Below are positions 61,750 through 64,000 of a DNA stretch of 64,000 nt, piece after piece (the stretch's first letter is position 1; every line of letters starts with the position of its first letter). A program made the position numbers and the translations under genes. The stretch is from NCBI RefSeq assembly GCF_000166775.1, contig NC_014720.1:1544501-1608500 (forward strand), read 5' to 3'. Under the pieces are notes generated by a model. The model was not told the origin of the DNA. It did not search any database and saw only the letters and a list, made by a program, of their open reading frames with translations. The stretch comes from Caldicellulosiruptor kronotskyensis 2002 (GTDB taxonomy: Bacteria; Bacillota; Thermoanaerobacteria; Caldicellulosiruptorales; Caldicellulosiruptoraceae).

Positions 61750-63507
61750 TTATTCTTCTATCTTCTGCTCTCCACTAAATACTATTCCTTTTTGAGTATC
61801 AATTGTAACTACAATCCCTGTTTTTAATATCTCCAATGCATTTTTAGCATCTGTTATTACAGGGATATCAAGTGCAGCACCTACAATTACTGCATGAGAG
61901 TTCTGTCCACCCTCTTCTGTGATAATTCCCGAAGCCCTTTTCATGTAAGGTATAAACTCATTATTTGTCTGGCTTGTAACTATTATATCTCCATCTTCAA
62001 AATTCTGCTTAAGTTCATTAATGTTTTTAACAACGCATACCCTGCTTGTTACCTTTCCGCTTCCCCAACCTCGCCCTTCAACCAAAACATGTCCAACGAC
62101 ATGAACTTTAAGTATATTTGTTGTTCCACTCACGCCAACAGGAACTCCAGCAGTAATGACGACTAAATCTCCGTTTTTTACAATCTTGGATTTTACAGCT
62201 ATCTCAACAGCATGGTCAAATATATCATCTGTTGAACTTTTGTATTCTGCCAAAAATGGATACACACCCCATGACAGATTCAGCTGTCTCCTAACCTTCT
62301 CACAAGGTGTGGTTGCAATAATCGGACAAGCAGGTCTGAATTTTGAAACCATTCTTGCAGTGTTACCTGACTTTGTTACAGTTATAATAGCTTTTGCACC
62401 AAGGTCATGTGCAGTTGTACAAGTTGCGTGCGAAATAGCATTTGTCACATTAACTGGCATATCAAATACCTGAGATTGAAATCTCTTGATATAATCAATC
62501 TGATTTTCCACTCTTTCGGCAATCTTTGCCATTGTAGCAACACTTTCAACAGGATATTTGCCCATTGCCGTCTCGCCAGAAAGCATTATTGCAGAAGTTC
62601 CATCAAATATGGCATTGGCAATATCGCTAACCTCTGCCCTGGTAGGTCTTGGATTTCGTATCATAGATTCAAGCATCTGGGTTGCTGTTATGACAGGCTT
62701 TCCTGCTTTGTAACACTTCTCAATCAGCATCTTTTGAACAAGGGGAACTTCCTCAAAAGGAAGTTCTACCCCTAAATCTCCTCTTGCAACCATAATTCCA
62801 TCTGCAACTCTTATTATTTCGTCGCAGTTGGCAACACCTTCTTGAGTTTCTATCTTGGCAATTATTAAAATGTCCTTTCCACCATTTTTGTTCAGAAACT
62901 CTCTAATTTCAACAACGTCACTTGCCTTTCTTATAAATGAGGCTGCAATAAAATCTACATCATTTTCTATCCCAAACAGAATATCCTCTTTATCCTTCTG
63001 GGTAAGTGCAGGAAGCCTAATGGGTATACCCGGTACGTTTACCCCTTTCTGGTTGGTTAAAACTCCTCCATTTTTTACCTTGCAGATTATGTTCTTTTCT
63101 GTCTTGTCCTCAACAATAAGCTCAATAAGTCCATCATCTATCAGAATTTTATCACCTGGTTTTATATCTTCAACAAGTTCTTTATAAGTTATACTAACAA
63201 TCTCTTCATTTCCTAAGATTTCTTCCACAGTCAGAACAAATTTCTGACCTTCTTTCAGTTCTACTTTGCCATCTTTAAAAAAACCTATTCTTATCTCTGG
63301 ACCCTTGGTGTCAAGCAAAATGGGAATAGGCTTGTCAAGTTCTTCTCTTATTGTTTTTACCATGTCAATCTTTTTCTTATGCTCTTCATGAGTACCATGA
63401 GAAAAATTTAACCTCACAACATCCATCCCATTTTCAACAAGTTTCCTTATTATCTCCTCTGAGTCGGTCGCTGGACCTAATGTACAAATTATTTTTGTTT
63501 TTCTCAA
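61750..63507 (-). CDS. pyk: Pyruvate kinase with C-terminal PEP-utilising domain
   Basis: The final glycolytic ATP-forming step. About 585 aa: the PK barrel and lid (NFSHGTHEEHK about 40, IIAKIETQEGV, MVARGDLGVELP, ATQMLESMIRNPRPTRAEVSDIANA about 275, LSGETAMGKYP about 310) followed by an extra PEP-utiliser-like domain (EEGGQNSHAVIVG about 535). The start is TTG 63505-63507 with GGAGGG upstream, giving the usual MRKTKIICTLGP; the ATG at 63522 overlaps the Shine-Dalgarno sequence. Paired with pfkA. Confidence 0.95.
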   Translation of the reverse strand: MRKTKIICTLGPATDSEEIIRKLVENGMDVVRLNFSHGTHEEHKKKIDMVKTIREELDKPIPILLDTKGPEIRIGFFKDGKVELKEGQKFVLTVEEILGNEEIVSITYKELVEDIKPGDKILIDDGLIELIVEDKTEKNIICKVKNGGVLTNQKGVNVPGIPIRLPALTQKDKEDILFGIENDVDFIAASFIRKASDVVEIREFLNKNGGKDILIIAKIETQEGVANCDEIIRVADGIMVARGDLGVELPFEEVPLVQKMLIEKCYKAGKPVITATQMLESMIRNPRPTRAEVSDIANAIFDGTSAIMLSGETAMGKYPVESVATMAKIAERVENQIDYIKRFQSQVFDMPVNVTNAISHATCTTAHDLGAKAIITVTKSGNTARMVSKFRPACPIIATTPCEKVRRQLNLSWGVYPFLAEYKSSTDDIFDHAVEIAVKSKIVKNGDLVVITAGVPVGVSGTTNILKVHVVGHVLVEGRGWGSGKVTSRVCVVKNINELKQNFEDGDIIVTSQTNNEFIPYMKRASGIITEEGGQNSHAVIVGAALDIPVITDAKNALEILKTGIVVTIDTQKGIVFSGEQKIEE

Positions 63508-63528
63508 ACTTAAACCCTCCATAAAAAG

Positions 63529-64000
63529 TTATAAAGAAAGGATTGTAGCTAAATTGTACATGTATTCATCAATTGTCTTTTGCATAGAAAGTGCTTCGTC
63601 AATATCATAATCAACAATCTTTCCATCCTTCATTGCAATTATCCTGTTCTGCTTCCCTTCTTTGATAACCTCAACAGCTTTTGCCCCCATCAAACTTGCA
63701 ACAACTCTGTCATACGCAGTAGGCGAGCCACCTCTCTGAATATACCCAAGGATGGTCGCTCTTGTCTCTATTCCAGTTGCTTCTTCAATCTCCTTTGCAA
63801 GCTCTGTTGCTCCACCAATTCCCTCAGCCAATATAATCAAGTTGTGAAGCTTTCCTTTGTTTTTTCCATCAATTATTCTTCTTATTATCTCATCCTTGTC
63901 AAGACCTTTTTCGGGAATTACGATCGACTCAGCACCGCCTGCAATGCCACTATAAAGAGCAATATATCCCGCATGACGTCCCATTACCTCAAGAATACTA
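63529..64000 (-). CDS. pfkA: 6-phosphofructokinase, C-terminal part (cut by window edge)
   Basis: The frame continues past the right edge; what is seen is about the last 157 residues of PfkA. It has EVMGRHAGYIALYSGIAGGAES (substrate site), EGIGGATELAKEI, GYIQRGGSPTAYDRVVASLMGAKAVE and KDGKIVDYDIDEALSM. The enzyme makes fructose 1,6-bisphosphate. It precedes pyk by 21 nt, the usual Firmicute pfkA-pyk pair, so glycolytic flux steps are coexpressed. Confidence 0.95.
   Translation of the reverse strand, partial: SILEVMGRHAGYIALYSGIAGGAESIVIPEKGLDKDEIIRRIIDGKNKGKLHNLIILAEGIGGATELAKEIEEATGIETRATILGYIQRGGSPTAYDRVVASLMGAKAVEVIKEGKQNRIIAMKDGKIVDYDIDEALSMQKTIDEYMYNLATILSL

Noticed and set aside
1-64000. 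CRISPR arrays, insertion sequences, prophage or tRNA genes
   Set aside because: No repeat-spacer arrays, transposase motifs, phage genes or tRNA-like cloverleaf sequences were seen by eye.

Overview
The window reads as a stretch of chromosome from a low-GC, anaerobic, fermentative, thermophilic Firmicute. The best guess is Caldicellulosiruptor or a close relative. The reasons are the AT-rich sequence, an NADH-linked HydABC-type [FeFe] hydrogenase, an IspH-S1 fusion, a Firmicute-type Min/Mre/YqfCD gene order, and an OLE RNA with its partner OapA. No tRNA, rRNA, insertion sequence, prophage or CRISPR array was seen. Almost every gene is on the minus strand; only the HPr-like gene (49373) and one hypothetical gene (52085) are on the plus strand. 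TTG and GTG starts are frequent, and several starts below were chosen from Shine-Dalgarno (SD) spacing.

Layout from left to right (transcription of minus-strand genes runs right to left). 1-4 kb: argR (cut by the window), nadK, a HIT protein and alaS with its own promoter. 4-11.6 kb: an AI-2E family permease, a small basic protein and a PRC-barrel protein ending at a terminator; ispH-S1, plsC, cmk, aroH, hutP-like, a histidine phosphatase, an RpiR regulator and a YpmA-like small protein. 11.7-15.3 kb: a biotin-dependent carboxyltransferase module (5S-like, biotin carrier, truncated OadG-like and 12S-like proteins). 15.5-17.2 kb: polyamine genes speE-speB. 17.3-29.3 kb: one cell-shape and division cluster, maf-mreBCD-mrdA-minCDE-rodA-mgsA-steA-steB-GT2-GT4.

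29.5-41.8 kb is the most interesting part. It starts with a strong promoter and a 612-nt structured RNA identified as OLE, then oapA, dxs and tlyA. Next comes a putative redox or H2 signalling set: two DRTGG proteins, two stand-alone HATPase proteins, a PHP protein and an [FeFe]-hydrogenase-like protein with sensory-type active-site substitutions. It ends with the catalytic hydrogenase genes (hydC-HATPase-2Fe2S-hydB-hydA) and an intrinsic terminator. Gaps are short throughout, so RNA, isoprenoid, sensor and hydrogenase genes may share transcripts, although a weak promoter before hydC could separate the structural genes.

41.8-52 kb: a DUF212 membrane protein, pcrA, pheT, pheS, mtaB, the HPr-like gene that lacks the phosphorylatable histidine, a D-Ala-D-Ala carboxypeptidase and aroC. 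52-64 kb: a hypothetical membrane-anchored protein, a beta-CASP nuclease, a DUF3048 lipoprotein, the yqfC-yqfD-phoH-pgpH-ybeY-dgkA cluster, rpsU-yqeY, a thioesterase, pyk and a partial pfkA.
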